From: Acetobacteraceae bacterium
Lineage (GTDB): Bacteria; Pseudomonadota; Alphaproteobacteria; Acetobacterales; Acetobacteraceae
Direction: 5' to 3'
DNA: 64,000 nucleotides
Assembly: GCA_021732665.1 (NCBI GenBank)
Contig: JAKFUL010000017.1
Location: 57,797-121,796, forward strand
Shown piece by piece: positions 21,052 to 30,340 of the stretch. Each line of letters opens with the position of its first letter. Within the stretch, counting starts at the first letter, position 1. The notes below the pieces were generated by a model, which was not told where the DNA came from, searched no databases, and worked only from the letters and a program-made list of their open reading frames with translations. Both the position numbers and the translations under genes were made by a program.

Positions 21052-21151
21052 GCCCAGCTTTACAATGGCTGTATAGGCAGGGCGGTCACGGCTATTGGGC
21101 GTGCCGGCGGGTGCCGCCGTGCTACAGAGGCCGCATCCGGGAGACCCTGCC

Positions 21152-21493
21152 TTGCCCAAAGCTTTCGACGCGAGCCGGCTTGAAGCGCTGCGCGACACCA
21201 TGACCGCGGAGAATTTCGTCCGCCTGGTGCGGCTCTTCGGCGACGATCTGGGCCTGCGCCTGGGGCTGCTCGATCGCGCCCTGCGGGAGGGTGACCGCGC
21301 CGCGACGCAGGCGACGGCGCATGCCATCCGCGGCCTTGCCGGCAATATGGGGGCGGTGGTGCTCTCCGCCCTCGCCGCGGCGATGGAGGCGGACGCCGCC
21401 AGCGCCAGCCCACAGACCCAGGCGACGCGCTTCGACGCACTACTGGCCGAGGCGCTGGCGACCCAGGCGGCGCTCGACCGGATGATGTCCTGA
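21152..21493 (+). CDS. Hpt (histidine phosphotransfer) domain protein
   Basis: The 113-residue frame from a TTG start has the Hpt signature ATAHAIRGLAGNMGAVVLSALA, with the phosphorylatable His in AHAIRG. The whole protein is one small helical bundle, so it is a free-standing phosphorelay shuttle. Possible partners are hybrid kinases such as the one at 12.5-14.7 kb, which ends in a receiver; this link is inference. A longer GTG start at 21095 is possible but adds unconvincing sequence. Confidence 0.75.
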   Translation: MPKAFDASRLEALRDTMTAENFVRLVRLFGDDLGLRLGLLDRALREGDRAATQATAHAIRGLAGNMGAVVLSALAAAMEADAASASPQTQATRFDALLAEALATQAALDRMMS

Positions 21494-21501
21494 GGCGGGC
21501 G

Positions 21502-22011
21502 CTACCCCGCCTCGGCCAGCAGCGCCTGCAGGTCCAGCCGCTTCGTCGTCATCGCCAGCCCGCCCTCTGCGTCCCGCGGCCATTCCGTCTCCGGCCGGTC
21601 GCGGTACAGCTCCACCCCATTGCCGTCGGGGTCGGAGAGGTAGAGCGCCTCGCTCACCCCATGGTCGGAGGCGCCTTCCAGCGCCACCCCCGCATCGAGC
21701 AGCCGGCGCAGGGCAGTGCCCAGCGCGGCACGGTCGGGGTAGACCAGGGCGACATGGAACAGCCCGGTGCTGCCCGGCGCAGGCGGCCGGCCGCCCTGGC
21801 TTTCCCAGGTGTTGATGGCGATGTGGTGGTGATAGCCATCGGCCGAGAGAAACACCGCCTGGGGCATGCGCTGCATGACCGTCAGACCGATCACATCGCG
21901 CCAGAACGCGAGGGAGCGTTCCAGCTCGGCGACCTTGAGGTGGACATGGCCGATGCGCAGCCCGACAGGCGCGGTGAGCGGTCGGTGGGGGAGGGGTGCG
22001 ATATGGTTCAT
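21502..22011 (-). CDS. VOC-family (catechol-2,3-dioxygenase-like) protein
   Basis: A 169-residue glyoxalase/bleomycin-resistance/extradiol dioxygenase fold protein. Putative metal ligands are His in GHVHLKVAEL (near residue 25), His in GLFHVALVYPD (near 82) and Glu in GNGVELYRDRPE (near 135). This resembles the CatE/YfiE group. The substrate is unknown. The ATG at 22011 is chosen over a longer start 36 bases upstream. It is transcribed downstream of rpoH with 65 bases between and converges on the Hpt gene with 8 bases to spare. Confidence 0.83.
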   Translation of the reverse strand: MNHIAPLPHRPLTAPVGLRIGHVHLKVAELERSLAFWRDVIGLTVMQRMPQAVFLSADGYHHHIAINTWESQGGRPPAPGSTGLFHVALVYPDRAALGTALRRLLDAGVALEGASDHGVSEALYLSDPDGNGVELYRDRPETEWPRDAEGGLAMTTKRLDLQALLAEAG

Positions 22012-22076
22012 GCCCACAACATCACCCACTCCGCCTTGTGCCGCCAATCACCGGTGGTGATGGCGGCCATCATCCT

Positions 22077-22958
22077 TCAGCCGACCGCGAGCCTGCGCTC
22101 GACGATCTGCTGCTTCATGCTCTTCTGCAACTTCTCGAACGCCCGGACCTCGATCTGCCGCACCCGCTCGCGGCTGATGTTGTATTGCTGGGAAAGCTCT
22201 TCCAGCGTCGTCGGCTCGTCCTTCAGGCGGCGCTCGATCAGGATATGCCGCTCGCGCTCGTTCAGCGTCTTCAGCGCGTCGCCGAGAAGCTGCTTGCGGT
22301 TGCCCATATCCTCGCTTTCCGCGAGCACGGTCTCCTGGCTGTCGCTCTCATCGACCAGCCAATCCTGCCATTCGCCCTCGCTGTCGGCGCGGACGGGGGC
22401 GTTCAGGCTGTTATCCGGCGCGGTCAGGCGACGGTTCATCGAGATCACGTCCTGCTCCGGCACCTGGAGCGAGTGGGCGATCTTCGCCACCTGCTCGGGC
22501 TGCAGATCGCCGTCATCCAGCGCCGCCATCTGGCCCTTCAGCCGGCGCAGGTTGAAGAACAGCTTTTTCTGCGCCGCCGTCGTCCCCATCTTCACCAGCG
22601 ACCAGGAGTGCAGGATGTATTCCTGGATGGCGGCACGGATCCACCACATGGCGTAGGTCGCCAGCCGGAAGCCGCGATCGGGGTCGAAGCGCTTGACGGC
22701 CTGCATCATGCCGACATTGCCTTCGGAGATGAGTTCGCCGACAGGCAGGCCATAGCCGCGATAGCCCATGGCGATCTTGGCGACGAGACGCAGATGCGAG
22801 GTGACGAGCTTATGCGCCGCCTGTTCGTCGGCGCTTTCCTTCCAGCGGCGGGCGAGCGAGAGCTCTTCCTCCGGCTGCAACATGGGGAATTTGCGGATGT
22901 CCTGCAGATAGCGGGAGAGATTGCCCTCGGGGGCCATCGGGATAGCGAGGGAAGCCAT
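22077..22958 (-). CDS. rpoH: RNA polymerase sigma-32 factor
   Basis: A 293-residue heat-shock sigma factor. Region 2 is LRLVAKIAMGYRGYGLPVGELISEG and the RFDPDRGFRLATYAMWWIRAAI stretch; the RpoH box is AAQKKLFFNLRRLKGQ; region 4 contains ISRERVRQIEVRAFEKLQ. The ATG at 22958 (MASLAIPMAPEGNLSRY) is the natural start. A sigma-70-type promoter lies about 170 bases upstream, leaving a long leader. Confidence 0.95.
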   Translation of the reverse strand: MASLAIPMAPEGNLSRYLQDIRKFPMLQPEEELSLARRWKESADEQAAHKLVTSHLRLVAKIAMGYRGYGLPVGELISEGNVGMMQAVKRFDPDRGFRLATYAMWWIRAAIQEYILHSWSLVKMGTTAAQKKLFFNLRRLKGQMAALDDGDLQPEQVAKIAHSLQVPEQDVISMNRRLTAPDNSLNAPVRADSEGEWQDWLVDESDSQETVLAESEDMGNRKQLLGDALKTLNERERHILIERRLKDEPTTLEELSQQYNISRERVRQIEVRAFEKLQKSMKQQIVERRLAVG

Positions 22959-23128
22959 AAGGATCTTGCCTTCCAATTGCCTGCAATACGCCCCGTGACG
23001 GCGGCGCCGTTGCCGGCGAGTGCGGTACTCTGCTGCCCGGGCCCTCCCGGTCACCCGCCCCGGTCACGTCGGGGCAGATTCTCGACCTGGGGTTCGCGCG
23101 GCACCCGGGCTTGGTTACCGTGACAAGT

Positions 23129-23157
23129 CTTATAGCGGCTGGCGGGTTTCAACGCAA
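23129..23157 (-). promoter_or_regulatory. Sigma-70-type promoter of rpoH
   Basis: On the minus strand TTGCGT (23157-23152) and TATAAG (23134-23129) are separated by exactly 17 bases. This sits in the 223-base gap between the RluA-family gene and rpoH and points at rpoH. The leader would be about 165 bases. Confidence 0.6.
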
Positions 23158-23181
23158 GTAAATCGGACTGCAACGGTCAGG

Positions 23182-24150
23182 TTACCCTCGGAGACAATCC
23201 AGCAACAATGCCATGTCCGGCGGCGGGCCGGCCTCGAAGAACATCGCTTCGCCCGTCACGGGATGGGCGAAGCCCAGCGAGGTGGCGTGCAGGGCCTGGC
23301 GCGGGAAGGCCAGCGCCACCTCGCGTGCCGGTTTGGGCAGCCCGGCGGCCGCGGCGGGGATGCGCCGGAGATAGACCGGATCGCCCATCACGGGATGGCC
23401 GACATGGGAGAGGTGGACGCGAATCTGGTGGGTGCGTCCGGTGGCGAGCTTGAGGCGCAGCAGGCAGGCGGCGGTGCCGAAGGCCTGTTCCACCCGGTAG
23501 TGGGTCAGCGCCGTCTTGCCGCCCTTCGCCACCACGGCCATGCGTTTGCGGTCGGTCGGATGGCGGCCGATATTGCCCTCGATTTCCCCCAGCATCTCCG
23601 CCGGCAGGCCCCAGCACAGGGCCAGATACTCACGGTCGAGGTCCCGGGTGGCGAAGGCCTCGCTCAGTGCCTGGTGCGCCTGCTGGCTCTTGGCCACCAC
23701 CATGATGCCGGAGGTCTCCTTGTCCAGCCGATGGACGATGCCCGGCCGTGCCTCGCCGCCAATGCCCGAAAGGTCATCGGCGTGATGCAGCAGCGCGTTG
23801 ACCAGCGTGCCATCGGCATTGCCGGGTGCCGGGTGCACCACAAGGCCCGCCGGCTTGTTCAGCACGATCAGATGCTGGTCCTCGAACAGGATGTCGAGCG
23901 CGATGTTCTGCGGCAGCGGCGTGGCCGGCACCGGAGGCGGCACCACCAGGCGATAGGCGGCACCCGGGCGCACCGCGGCCGAAGGGTCGGTCATCGCCAC
24001 GCCATCCACCGTCAGATGCCCGGTTTCCATCAGAGCCTTGACGCGGGAGCGCGAGAGCGAACCTATGGCGTCGGCCAGGAACCGGTCGGCGCGTTGGGTC
24101 GCGTTTTCGGGGAGGGCGGAAATCTCGTGAATCTCGGAAGGTGGCTGCAA
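23182..24150 (-). CDS. rluD: RluA-family pseudouridine synthase (RluD-like)
   Basis: About 322 residues. An N-terminal S4 RNA-binding domain (ADRFLADAIGSLSRSRVKAL) is followed by the catalytic domain with the invariant Asp in GIVHRLDKETSGIMVVAK near residue 145 and LATGRTHQIRVHLSHVGHPV near 235. It isomerises uridines in 23S rRNA; RluD is the closest in feel, RluC not excluded. No ATG lies at the domain start; a TTG at 24150 (LQPPSEIHEIS) fits best and is one base from the divergent ATG of the next gene, so the two genes start back to back. Confidence 0.88.
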   Translation of the reverse strand: MQPPSEIHEISALPENATQRADRFLADAIGSLSRSRVKALMETGHLTVDGVAMTDPSAAVRPGAAYRLVVPPPVPATPLPQNIALDILFEDQHLIVLNKPAGLVVHPAPGNADGTLVNALLHHADDLSGIGGEARPGIVHRLDKETSGIMVVAKSQQAHQALSEAFATRDLDREYLALCWGLPAEMLGEIEGNIGRHPTDRKRMAVVAKGGKTALTHYRVEQAFGTAACLLRLKLATGRTHQIRVHLSHVGHPVMGDPVYLRRIPAAAAGLPKPAREVALAFPRQALHATSLGFAHPVTGEAMFFEAGPPPDMALLLDCLRG

Positions 24151-24151
24151 G

Positions 24152-24418
24152 ATGGGTGCGCTCAAGGCTCTGGTTGTGGGAATGGGCGTGCTGATCGTGG
24201 CCGGCACCGTCACGCTGGTGGTGTTGCTCATCCAGCGCAGCGGCGGCCCGGCCCGCGGGCCGGCAGATGTGACAGCGAACCTGCCAGCCGGCAACCGCAT
24301 CATGGGCATCGCCGGGGTGGAGAACCGCCTGGCCGTCTGGCTGGAGGGGCCGGAGGGCGGCCGGGTGCTGCTGCTGGATGGCCAGGGGCGCCAGGTCGGC
24401 GAATTGCGGGCGCGCTGA
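24152..24418 (+). CDS. DUF6476-like small membrane protein
   Basis: An 88-residue protein with one N-terminal helix (LKALVVGMGVLIVAGTVTLVVLL) and a short soluble tail containing NLPAGNRIMGIAGVENRLAVWL. I recall this pattern as DUF6476, a small alphaproteobacterial family of unknown function. Its stop overlaps the start of the DUF2256 gene (TGATG). It starts one base from the divergent TTG of the pseudouridine synthase gene, so the two promoters must lie inside the opposite genes or the transcripts overlap. Confidence 0.7.
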   Translation: MGALKALVVGMGVLIVAGTVTLVVLLIQRSGGPARGPADVTANLPAGNRIMGIAGVENRLAVWLEGPEGGRVLLLDGQGRQVGELRAR

Positions 24419-24576
24419 TGGCGCATCGCAAGCCGAACCTGCCGGAAAAACCCTGCGCCGCCTGCGCCCGGCCCTTCGCCTGGCGGAAGAAGTGGGAAAA
24501 GACCTGGGAGCAGGTGAAATTCTGTTCCGACGCCTGCCGCGAGGGGCGCCACCCCCGGGCGCGGCCCGGCAAATAA
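24418..24576 (+). CDS. DUF2256-family zinc-finger-like protein (52 aa)
   Basis: A short frame overlapping the previous stop. It reads MAHRKPNLPEKPCAACARPF and continues with WRKKWEKTWEQVKFCSDACR. The four cysteines in two CxxC/CxxxC pairs and the PFAWRKKWE block match DUF2256, a tiny putative zinc-binding family of unknown role. Length and context support it. Confidence 0.85.
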   Translation: MAHRKPNLPEKPCAACARPFAWRKKWEKTWEQVKFCSDACREGRHPRARPGK

Positions 24577-24646
24577 ACCCAAACCCCGGTGCAGCCGCGC
24601 GGCTTCGCCCGGTGTTCTCCTTCCCACAGGCCGTATCGGAGGTTTC

Positions 24647-25036
24647 ATGCGCACCCAGTCTTTCCTGCTGCCGGCCGGCATCCTGGCCCTCGGCCTCAGT
24701 CTTTCCGTGCCGGCCATGGCGCAGCGCCGGGATGGCGGCGAGCATCGCGGCCATGGTCGCGGCGGCGAGTATCGCGGCGAACATCGCGGCCCGGGCCCAC
24801 GCGGCGGCGATTGGCGCGGTGGCGAGCGCTGGCGTGGCGATGGCGGCCGCCGCGGCTATGGCTATGGCTATGGCCCGCCCGTGCTGGGTGGCGCGCTGCT
24901 CGGCCTGGGGCTGGGCGCCGTGCTGGGGGGTGCTCTGGCGCCGCCGCCGGTCTACGCGCCGCCGCCCGGCATCTACTACCCGCCCGGCAAGCCCGGTTTC
25001 TACGAGGCACCCCCGCCCGCCTATTACGGCTACTGA
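24647..25036 (+). CDS. Secreted Gly/Arg/Tyr-rich protein
   Basis: A 129-residue product with a clear signal peptide ending SVPAMAQ. The mature part is low-complexity, with RGGEYRGEHRGPGPRGG-like repeats, then a hydrophobic glycine-rich segment (GALLGLGLGAVLGGALAPPP) and a Pro/Tyr-rich tail. The pattern resembles glycine-zipper-containing envelope proteins of unknown function. It is followed after 17 bases by the Spy-like gene and may be cotranscribed with it. Confidence 0.65.
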   Translation: MRTQSFLLPAGILALGLSLSVPAMAQRRDGGEHRGHGRGGEYRGEHRGPGPRGGDWRGGERWRGDGGRRGYGYGYGPPVLGGALLGLGLGAVLGGALAPPPVYAPPPGIYYPPGKPGFYEAPPPAYYGY

Positions 25037-25053
25037 GCTCAAGGAGCATCGCG

Positions 25054-25563
25054 ATGTCCAAAATTCACCTGGCCAGCCTGATCCTGGCCGCGACACTCCC
25101 GCTGGCCGCCATGGCCCAGGGCCCGGCCCCCGCCGCCCGTGGCAGCGAGGCCGGACCGCCCGCCGGACGCTCCGGCGAGATGGGCCGCGGCCGCGGCCAC
25201 ATGGCCGAGATGACGCCCGAGCAGCGCGCCCAGCGCACCGAGCGCCATCTGGCCGAGATGCGGACGCGGCTGCGCATCACCCCCGCGCAAATGCCGCAAT
25301 GGGAGGGTTTCGCCACCGCGACGCGGGAGAACGCGAATGAAATCCACGCCCGCTTCGCCGAACGCGGGGCTCATATGCAGCAGCTGAACGCGGCGCAGAA
25401 CATGGACGATTACGCCCAGATCGCTGAGCTGCATGCCCGCCAGCTCACCCGCCTCGCGGCCAGCTTCACCGCGCTCTACGCCACCTTCTCGCCCGACCAG
25501 CAGCGCGACGCGGACACCCAGTTCCGCACCCGTCGGGCGCCGGGCAATTCACCCGCGCTCTGA
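25054..25563 (+). CDS. Spy/CpxP-like periplasmic LTxxQ-family protein
   Basis: A 169-residue protein with signal peptide ending PLAAMAQ and a helical mature domain containing RLRITPAQMPQWEGFATA near residue 85 and a second FSPDQQRDADTQF near 150. These two elements are the LTxxQ repeats of the Spy/CpxP chaperone group. It probably buffers misfolded periplasmic proteins or metals. AAGGAGC precedes the ATG. Its last 15 bases overlap the 3' end of the convergent MFS gene. Confidence 0.75.
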   Translation: MSKIHLASLILAATLPLAAMAQGPAPAARGSEAGPPAGRSGEMGRGRGHMAEMTPEQRAQRTERHLAEMRTRLRITPAQMPQWEGFATATRENANEIHARFAERGAHMQQLNAAQNMDDYAQIAELHARQLTRLAASFTALYATFSPDQQRDADTQFRTRRAPGNSPAL

Positions 25564-26718
25564 ACCCAGCGGCAAAAGCGGCCCCAGCCGCCACATCGCC
25601 CAGGCCCCCAGCAGGGGCCCGGGCGCGAGCAGGGCAAAGGCCCATTCCCAGCCCAGGGTCGGGCCGGCCCAGGCCATGAGCTGGATGGCGGGCACGGTGA
25701 GCAGGAAGCCCATGCAGGTCTGCGCCGTCAGCAGCGAGCCGGAGATTTCCGGCGGCGCGCAGAGCACGGTGCAGGCCGAGAACTGCGCCGAATCCGCCAC
25801 CACCGAGGCACCCCACAGCATCGCCAGGGGCAGCGCCAGCACCGGCCACGCCCACGCCGCGGGGCCGATCAGCAACGCGCAGCCGCCCGAGACCAGCATG
25901 GCGAGGGCCGCCATGCGCGCCCGGTTGAACCGGTCCGCCAGCAGCCCCAGCCCGACGCAGCCCAGCGCCCCCATGCCGAGTGCCGCGAACACCCAGGGGC
26001 CGGCCGTGGCCACGCCGCCGGCATGGGTCAGGAACACCCCCAGCCAGGCCCACATGGCATAGAGCTCCCACATATGGCCGAGATAGCCGGCATTGGCCAG
26101 GCGCAGGCGCCGGTCGCGCCATGCCGCCAGCAGGGCGCTGGCGCGAAAACCCGGCCGGCGGCCCAGCAGCGGCCCGGGCCGGAAGGCCAGGATCACACCC
26201 GCGCCGCACAGCGCCAGCACCCCCGCCCCCTGATAGGCGCCGCGGAAATCCATCGAGCCCAGCAGCCAGGGCAGCAGATGCGGCAGGCCCGAACCCAGGG
26301 TCAGCGCCCCCACCAGCAGCCCGATCAACAGGCCCAGATCGCCCCTTGCCCAGCTCGCCGCCAGCTTCATCCCCACCGGATAAACGCCGGCCATGCAGGC
26401 CCCGGCCAGGAAGCGCAGCGCGTAGCCGGCCAGCCCTGCGGGTTCGAGCTGCGACTGGGCCAGCGCGCAAAGCCCTGCCAGCGCCGCGGACATGGCGAAG
26501 AACCGCTTCTCCGGCCAGCGATCGGCCAGGCCCAGCAGGGCCGAGGTGAGCGTGCCGGCGACAAAGCCCAGCTGCACCGCCGCCGCCAGCCATCCGGCCT
26601 GGCCCGGGGTGATCCGCCCGGCCGCCAGCAGCCAGGGCGCGGCGGCGGTGCCGGCGAACCACACCGAAAGCGGCAGCACCACCGCCAGACAGAGGATGGC
26701 GAGCTGGCGCGGCTTCAT
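25549..26718 (-). CDS. MFS transporter
   Basis: A 389-residue polytopic protein with about 12 hydrophobic segments. The loop LLGLADRWPEKRFF after helix 2 and the matching GLGLLADRFNRARMA in the second half are the A-motifs of the major facilitator superfamily; RFLAGACMAGVYPVGMKLAA matches the helix-5 region of cyanate/nitrate-type MFS carriers. The substrate is unknown. Its start overlaps the stop of the ZnuB-like permease gene (ATGA). Confidence 0.87.
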   Translation of the reverse strand: MKPRQLAILCLAVVLPLSVWFAGTAAAPWLLAAGRITPGQAGWLAAAVQLGFVAGTLTSALLGLADRWPEKRFFAMSAALAGLCALAQSQLEPAGLAGYALRFLAGACMAGVYPVGMKLAASWARGDLGLLIGLLVGALTLGSGLPHLLPWLLGSMDFRGAYQGAGVLALCGAGVILAFRPGPLLGRRPGFRASALLAAWRDRRLRLANAGYLGHMWELYAMWAWLGVFLTHAGGVATAGPWVFAALGMGALGCVGLGLLADRFNRARMAALAMLVSGGCALLIGPAAWAWPVLALPLAMLWGASVVADSAQFSACTVLCAPPEISGSLLTAQTCMGFLLTVPAIQLMAWAGPTLGWEWAFALLAPGPLLGAWAMWRLGPLLPLGSERG

Positions 26719-27578
26719 CCCGCCAGATGCCGCCGGCGCAGCCGCGCCCGCAACCCGTCATTCGGCCCCAGCAGCAGCGAGGCCGCCCAAAGCCCGCCCG
26801 CCGCCAGCACGATGGCGGGCCCGGCCGGAAGATCGCCCCAGAAGCTGGCCACCAGCCCGCCCACGACCGCCAGCACCGCCAGCGCCATGGCGGCATAGAC
26901 CATGCCGCCGACCTGCATGGCCCAATGCCGCGCGGCGATGGCGGGCAGCATCATCACCCCCACCGCCATCAGCGTGCCCAGGGCCGAGAAGGCCGCTACA
27001 AGGTTCAGCACCACCATGCCCAGGAAGCCCAGATGCCAAAGCCCGCCGCGCGCGCCCACGGCCTGGCCGAAGGCGGGGTCGAAGCATTCCAGCACCAGGG
27101 GCCGCCAGGCGAAGGCCAGGAACAGCCAGGTCAGGCTGGCCGTGCCGGCCATCAGCAGCAGGGCGGTGTCGTCCACGCCGAGCACCGAGCCGAACAGCAC
27201 CTGGGTCAGCTCCACCGCCGAGCCGCGCCAGGAGAGCAGCGCGACGCCGGCCGCCAGCGCCACCAGGTAGAGCGCGGTGAGCGACGCATCCTCCCGCCCG
27301 CCGGTGGCGCGCGACAGGGCGCCCGCCCCCAGCACCACCAGCAAGCCCGCCGCCATGCCGCCGGCCGCGAGTGCCGGCACCGAAAGCCCGGCCAGGATGA
27401 AGCCCAAAGCCACCCCGGGCAGCATGCCATGCGCCAGCACATCGGCGGTGAGCGACATGCGGCGCAGCATCAGGAACACCCCCAGCGGCGGGGCCGAAAG
27501 CGCCAGGGCCAGCCCGCCCACCAGCGCGCGGCGAAGAAAGCCGAATTCGGTGAAGGGCAGCAACAGGGCATCGGCCAT
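26715..27578 (-). CDS. Metal ABC transporter permease (ZnuB/MntB family), orphan
   Basis: A 287-residue integral membrane protein. [21 protein letters not shown] near residue 30 and [20 protein letters not shown] near 200 are signatures of the zinc/manganese ABC-3 permeases. The matching ATPase and metal-binding protein are not next to it; the next gene upstream is a divergent chemoreceptor and the downstream partner is an MFS carrier. It may pair with components elsewhere or be a remnant, although the frame is intact. Confidence 0.88.
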   Translation of the reverse strand: MADALLLPFTEFGFLRRALVGGLALALSAPPLGVFLMLRRMSLTADVLAHGMLPGVALGFILAGLSVPALAAGGMAAGLLVVLGAGALSRATGGREDASLTALYLVALAAGVALLSWRGSAVELTQVLFGSVLGVDDTALLLMAGTASLTWLFLAFAWRPLVLECFDPAFGQAVGARGGLWHLGFLGMVVLNLVAAFSALGTLMAVGVMMLPAIAARHWAMQVGGMVYAAMALAVLAVVGGLVASFWGDLPAGPAIVLAAGGLWAASLLLGPNDGLRARLRRRHLAG

Positions 27579-27676
27579 GGCTGGGCTTAGCGCGAAGCCC
27601 GGCCGCTTGGCGATGGGGCTTTGTTAAGCAGTCCCGGCCGATGATGCGAACCGCCCGTTACCTTCAAGGACATCCC

Positions 27677-29161
27677 ATGCCGCTCTGGCCCTTCTCCTCC
27701 CCGGCTCGCGCCGAGCTCGACGCCGTCCGCGATGCCCATGCCGTGATGTCCTTCGACATGGAGGGCCGCGGGCTGGAGGCCAATCCGGCCTTTCTCGCGC
27801 TGATGGGCTACCGGGCGGAGGAGGTGGTGGGCCAGCCGCACGCCATGTTCCTGCCGCGGGGCGAGGCGCAGACGGAGGGGTATCGCGCCTTTTGGGCAGC
27901 GCTGCGCGACGGCAAGCACCAAAGCCGGGAGTTCCGCCGGATGGCCAAGGGTGGCCGCGAGGTCTGGATCCAGGCCAGCTACTGCCCGGTGCTGGGCGCC
28001 GGGGGCAAGCCGGTGAAGGTGGTGAAATTCGCCCAGGACGTGAGCGGTGCCAAAAGCCTGGCGGCCGAACAGGCGGGACAGGTGGCCGCCATCAGCCGCA
28101 GCCAGGCCGTGGTGGAATTCGACCTCAACGGCAATCTCCTCGCCGCCAACCAGAATTTTCTCGACCTGATGGGCTATCGTCTGGAGGAGGTGGCGGGCCG
28201 CCACCACCGCATGTTCATGGAGCCGGCGGAGGCTTCGAAGCCGGGCTACAGTGAATTCTGGGCCAACCTCGCGCGCGGGCATTTCCACACCGACGAGTAC
28301 CGCCGCCTCGCCAAGGGCGGCCGCGAGGTCTGGATCCAGGCCAGCTACAACCCGATCCTGGACCGCGATGGCAAGCCCTGGAAAGTGGTCGAATACGCAG
28401 TCGATGTGACCAGCGTGGTGAATGACCGGCGGCGCCGGGCGAAGCTCGGCCAGGATGTGGCCGGTGAACTCGGCGCGGTCAGCAATGCGGTGGCGGAGAC
28501 CAACAGCCGCGCCAGCGGCGCCGTCGAGACCTCGCGCGCCACCTCGGTCAATGTCCAGGCGGTGGCGGCGGGGGCGGAGGAACTCGCGGCCTCGGTCGCC
28601 GAGATCGGCCGGCAGATCATCGACGCCTCGCGCTCCACCTCCGCCGCCACGGGCGAGGCGCAGCGCGCCACCCAGATCGTGACCGAGCTGGTCGAGGCCG
28701 CCAACCGCATCAACGAGGTGGTGCGCCTGATCACCGACATCGCCGGGCAGACCAACCTCCTCGCACTCAACGCCACCATCGAGGCGGCGCGGGCGGGCGA
28801 GGCCGGCAAGGGCTTCGCCGTGGTGGCGTCCGAGGTGAAGGGCCTGGCCAGCCAGACGGCGCGGGCGACGGAGGATATCTCGTCGCAGGTCGGCCAGGTG
28901 CAGGCGGCGGTGAGCGGCGCGGTCAGCACCATCAAGTCCATCGCCGACGCCATCGCGCGGATCGACAGCATCACCAGCACCATTGCCGCCGCGGTGGAGC
29001 AGCAGGGCAGCGTGACGCGGGAGATGTCGGCCAACATGCAAAGTGCCGCAACCGCGGTGGAGCGGGTGGGGCGCGACCTGGAGCAGATCGCCGAATCCGC
29101 CACCGAGGCGGATGGCAAGGCGCGTCAGGCGGCCGCCAGCTCTCGCGCGCTGGCGGCCTGA
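27677..29161 (+). CDS. Soluble methyl-accepting chemotaxis protein with two PAS domains
   Basis: A 494-residue protein lacking membrane helices. Two tandem PAS domains (about residues 15-130 and 140-255) are near-duplicates, both ending in a [12 protein letters not shown] segment. The signalling domain holds the hairpin tip of chemoreceptors, [20 protein letters not shown], and ends LAA. The PAS pair suggests redox or energy sensing, as in cytosolic aerotaxis receptors, by inference. AAGGA six bases before the ATG at 27677 fixes the start. No che genes are in the window. Confidence 0.92.
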   Translation: MPLWPFSSPARAELDAVRDAHAVMSFDMEGRGLEANPAFLALMGYRAEEVVGQPHAMFLPRGEAQTEGYRAFWAALRDGKHQSREFRRMAKGGREVWIQASYCPVLGAGGKPVKVVKFAQDVSGAKSLAAEQAGQVAAISRSQAVVEFDLNGNLLAANQNFLDLMGYRLEEVAGRHHRMFMEPAEASKPGYSEFWANLARGHFHTDEYRRLAKGGREVWIQASYNPILDRDGKPWKVVEYAVDVTSVVNDRRRRAKLGQDVAGELGAVSNAVAETNSRASGAVETSRATSVNVQAVAAGAEELAASVAEIGRQIIDASRSTSAATGEAQRATQIVTELVEAANRINEVVRLITDIAGQTNLLALNATIEAARAGEAGKGFAVVASEVKGLASQTARATEDISSQVGQVQAAVSGAVSTIKSIADAIARIDSITSTIAAAVEQQGSVTREMSANMQSAATAVERVGRDLEQIAESATEADGKARQAAASSRALAA

Positions 29162-29168
29162 GCGGGGT

Positions 29169-30248
29169 TCAGCGCGCCGCCGTGGCCACCGCCAGGAAAT
29201 TCGCCTGGCTGTCCTCGGCGATGCGGAACCATTGGGTCTGGTCCAGCCTGAACGCATCCCAGCCCTGGTGGATGCGGCGGAAGCGCGGATTGGCGGCGCC
29301 CACCTCGCCGTAGAATTCCTGCGCCGCGCGGTAGCAGGCCAGCAGCACGTCACGCGGGAAGATGCGCAGCTGCGTGCCCGAAGCCACCAGGCGGCGAAGT
29401 GCCGCGGGGTTCTGGCTGTCGTATTTCGCCATCATCCAGTGCCAGGCCTCGGAGCAGGCGGCTTCCAGGATGGCCTTGTAATGGGCGGGCAGCGCCTCGT
29501 AGGCGGCGGGGTTGACCATCATGTCGATCGACGGCGCGTATTCCCACCAGCCCGGCGCGTAGTAGAATCGCGCGACGCGCTGGAAGCCCAGCTTCTCGTC
29601 ATCGAAGGGGCCGACCCATTCGGCGCCGTCGATCACGCCGCGCTCCAGTGCGGGGTAGATGTCGGCGCCGCCGATCAGCTGCGGCACCACGCCGACCTTC
29701 TGCAGGATATTGCCGCCGAAGCCGGCGATGCGGAATTTCAGCCCGTTCAGATCGGCCACCGAGTTGATCTCGCGCCGGAACCAGCCGCCCATCTGCGCCC
29801 CGGTATTGCCGGCGGCGATGCCGACCACGCCCTGGTCGCGATAGACATCGGCCAGGGCCTGCTTGCCGCCGCCTTCCTGCAGCCAGGCCCAGAGCTGGCG
29901 CGAGGACATGCCGAAGGGCAGGCAGGTCGCGATGCACAGCGAGGGGTCCTTGCCGAGATAGTAATAGGCCGAGGTGTAGCCGCATTCCACGCTGCCATTG
30001 GCCACGGCGTCCATCACCTGCAGGGCGGGCACGATCTCGCCCGGGCCGAAGGGGGTGATCTCGAAGGCGCCATCGGTCATTTCGCGGACACGGCGGCAGA
30101 TCCGCTCATGCGTGCCGTAGAGCGTGTCCAGGCTCTTGGGGAAGCTGCCGGGCATGCGCCAGCGGATGCGCGTCTGCGCATGGGTGATCGCCGGGATGGC
30201 AAGGACGGGGGCGACGGCACCGGCGGCGAGAAGGTTGCGGCGATCCAT
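29169..30248 (-). CDS. TRAP transporter substrate-binding protein (TakP-like)
   Basis: The 359-residue periplasmic protein has a twin-arginine-like signal (MDRRNLLAAGAVAPVLA) ending near THAQ. DctP-family features include FRIAGFGGNILQKVGVVPQ near residue 170 and IDGAEWVGPFDDEKLGF near 205, then FYYAPGWWEYAP, which resembles the keto-acid binder TakP. The partner membrane subunits are not adjacent. It is divergent from the dehydrogenase gene, with 92 bases between starts, and may share regulation with it. Confidence 0.88.
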   Translation of the reverse strand: MDRRNLLAAGAVAPVLAIPAITHAQTRIRWRMPGSFPKSLDTLYGTHERICRRVREMTDGAFEITPFGPGEIVPALQVMDAVANGSVECGYTSAYYYLGKDPSLCIATCLPFGMSSRQLWAWLQEGGGKQALADVYRDQGVVGIAAGNTGAQMGGWFRREINSVADLNGLKFRIAGFGGNILQKVGVVPQLIGGADIYPALERGVIDGAEWVGPFDDEKLGFQRVARFYYAPGWWEYAPSIDMMVNPAAYEALPAHYKAILEAACSEAWHWMMAKYDSQNPAALRRLVASGTQLRIFPRDVLLACYRAAQEFYGEVGAANPRFRRIHQGWDAFRLDQTQWFRIAEDSQANFLAVATAAR

Positions 30249-30340
30249 GGGGCGGTTCCTTGTTGGTTTCTTGTGAGTGAAGATTGCGCGGGCTTGGATG
30301 CGGGTGCAACTGGGACATTCGGCTCGACAGGGGAAACGAC

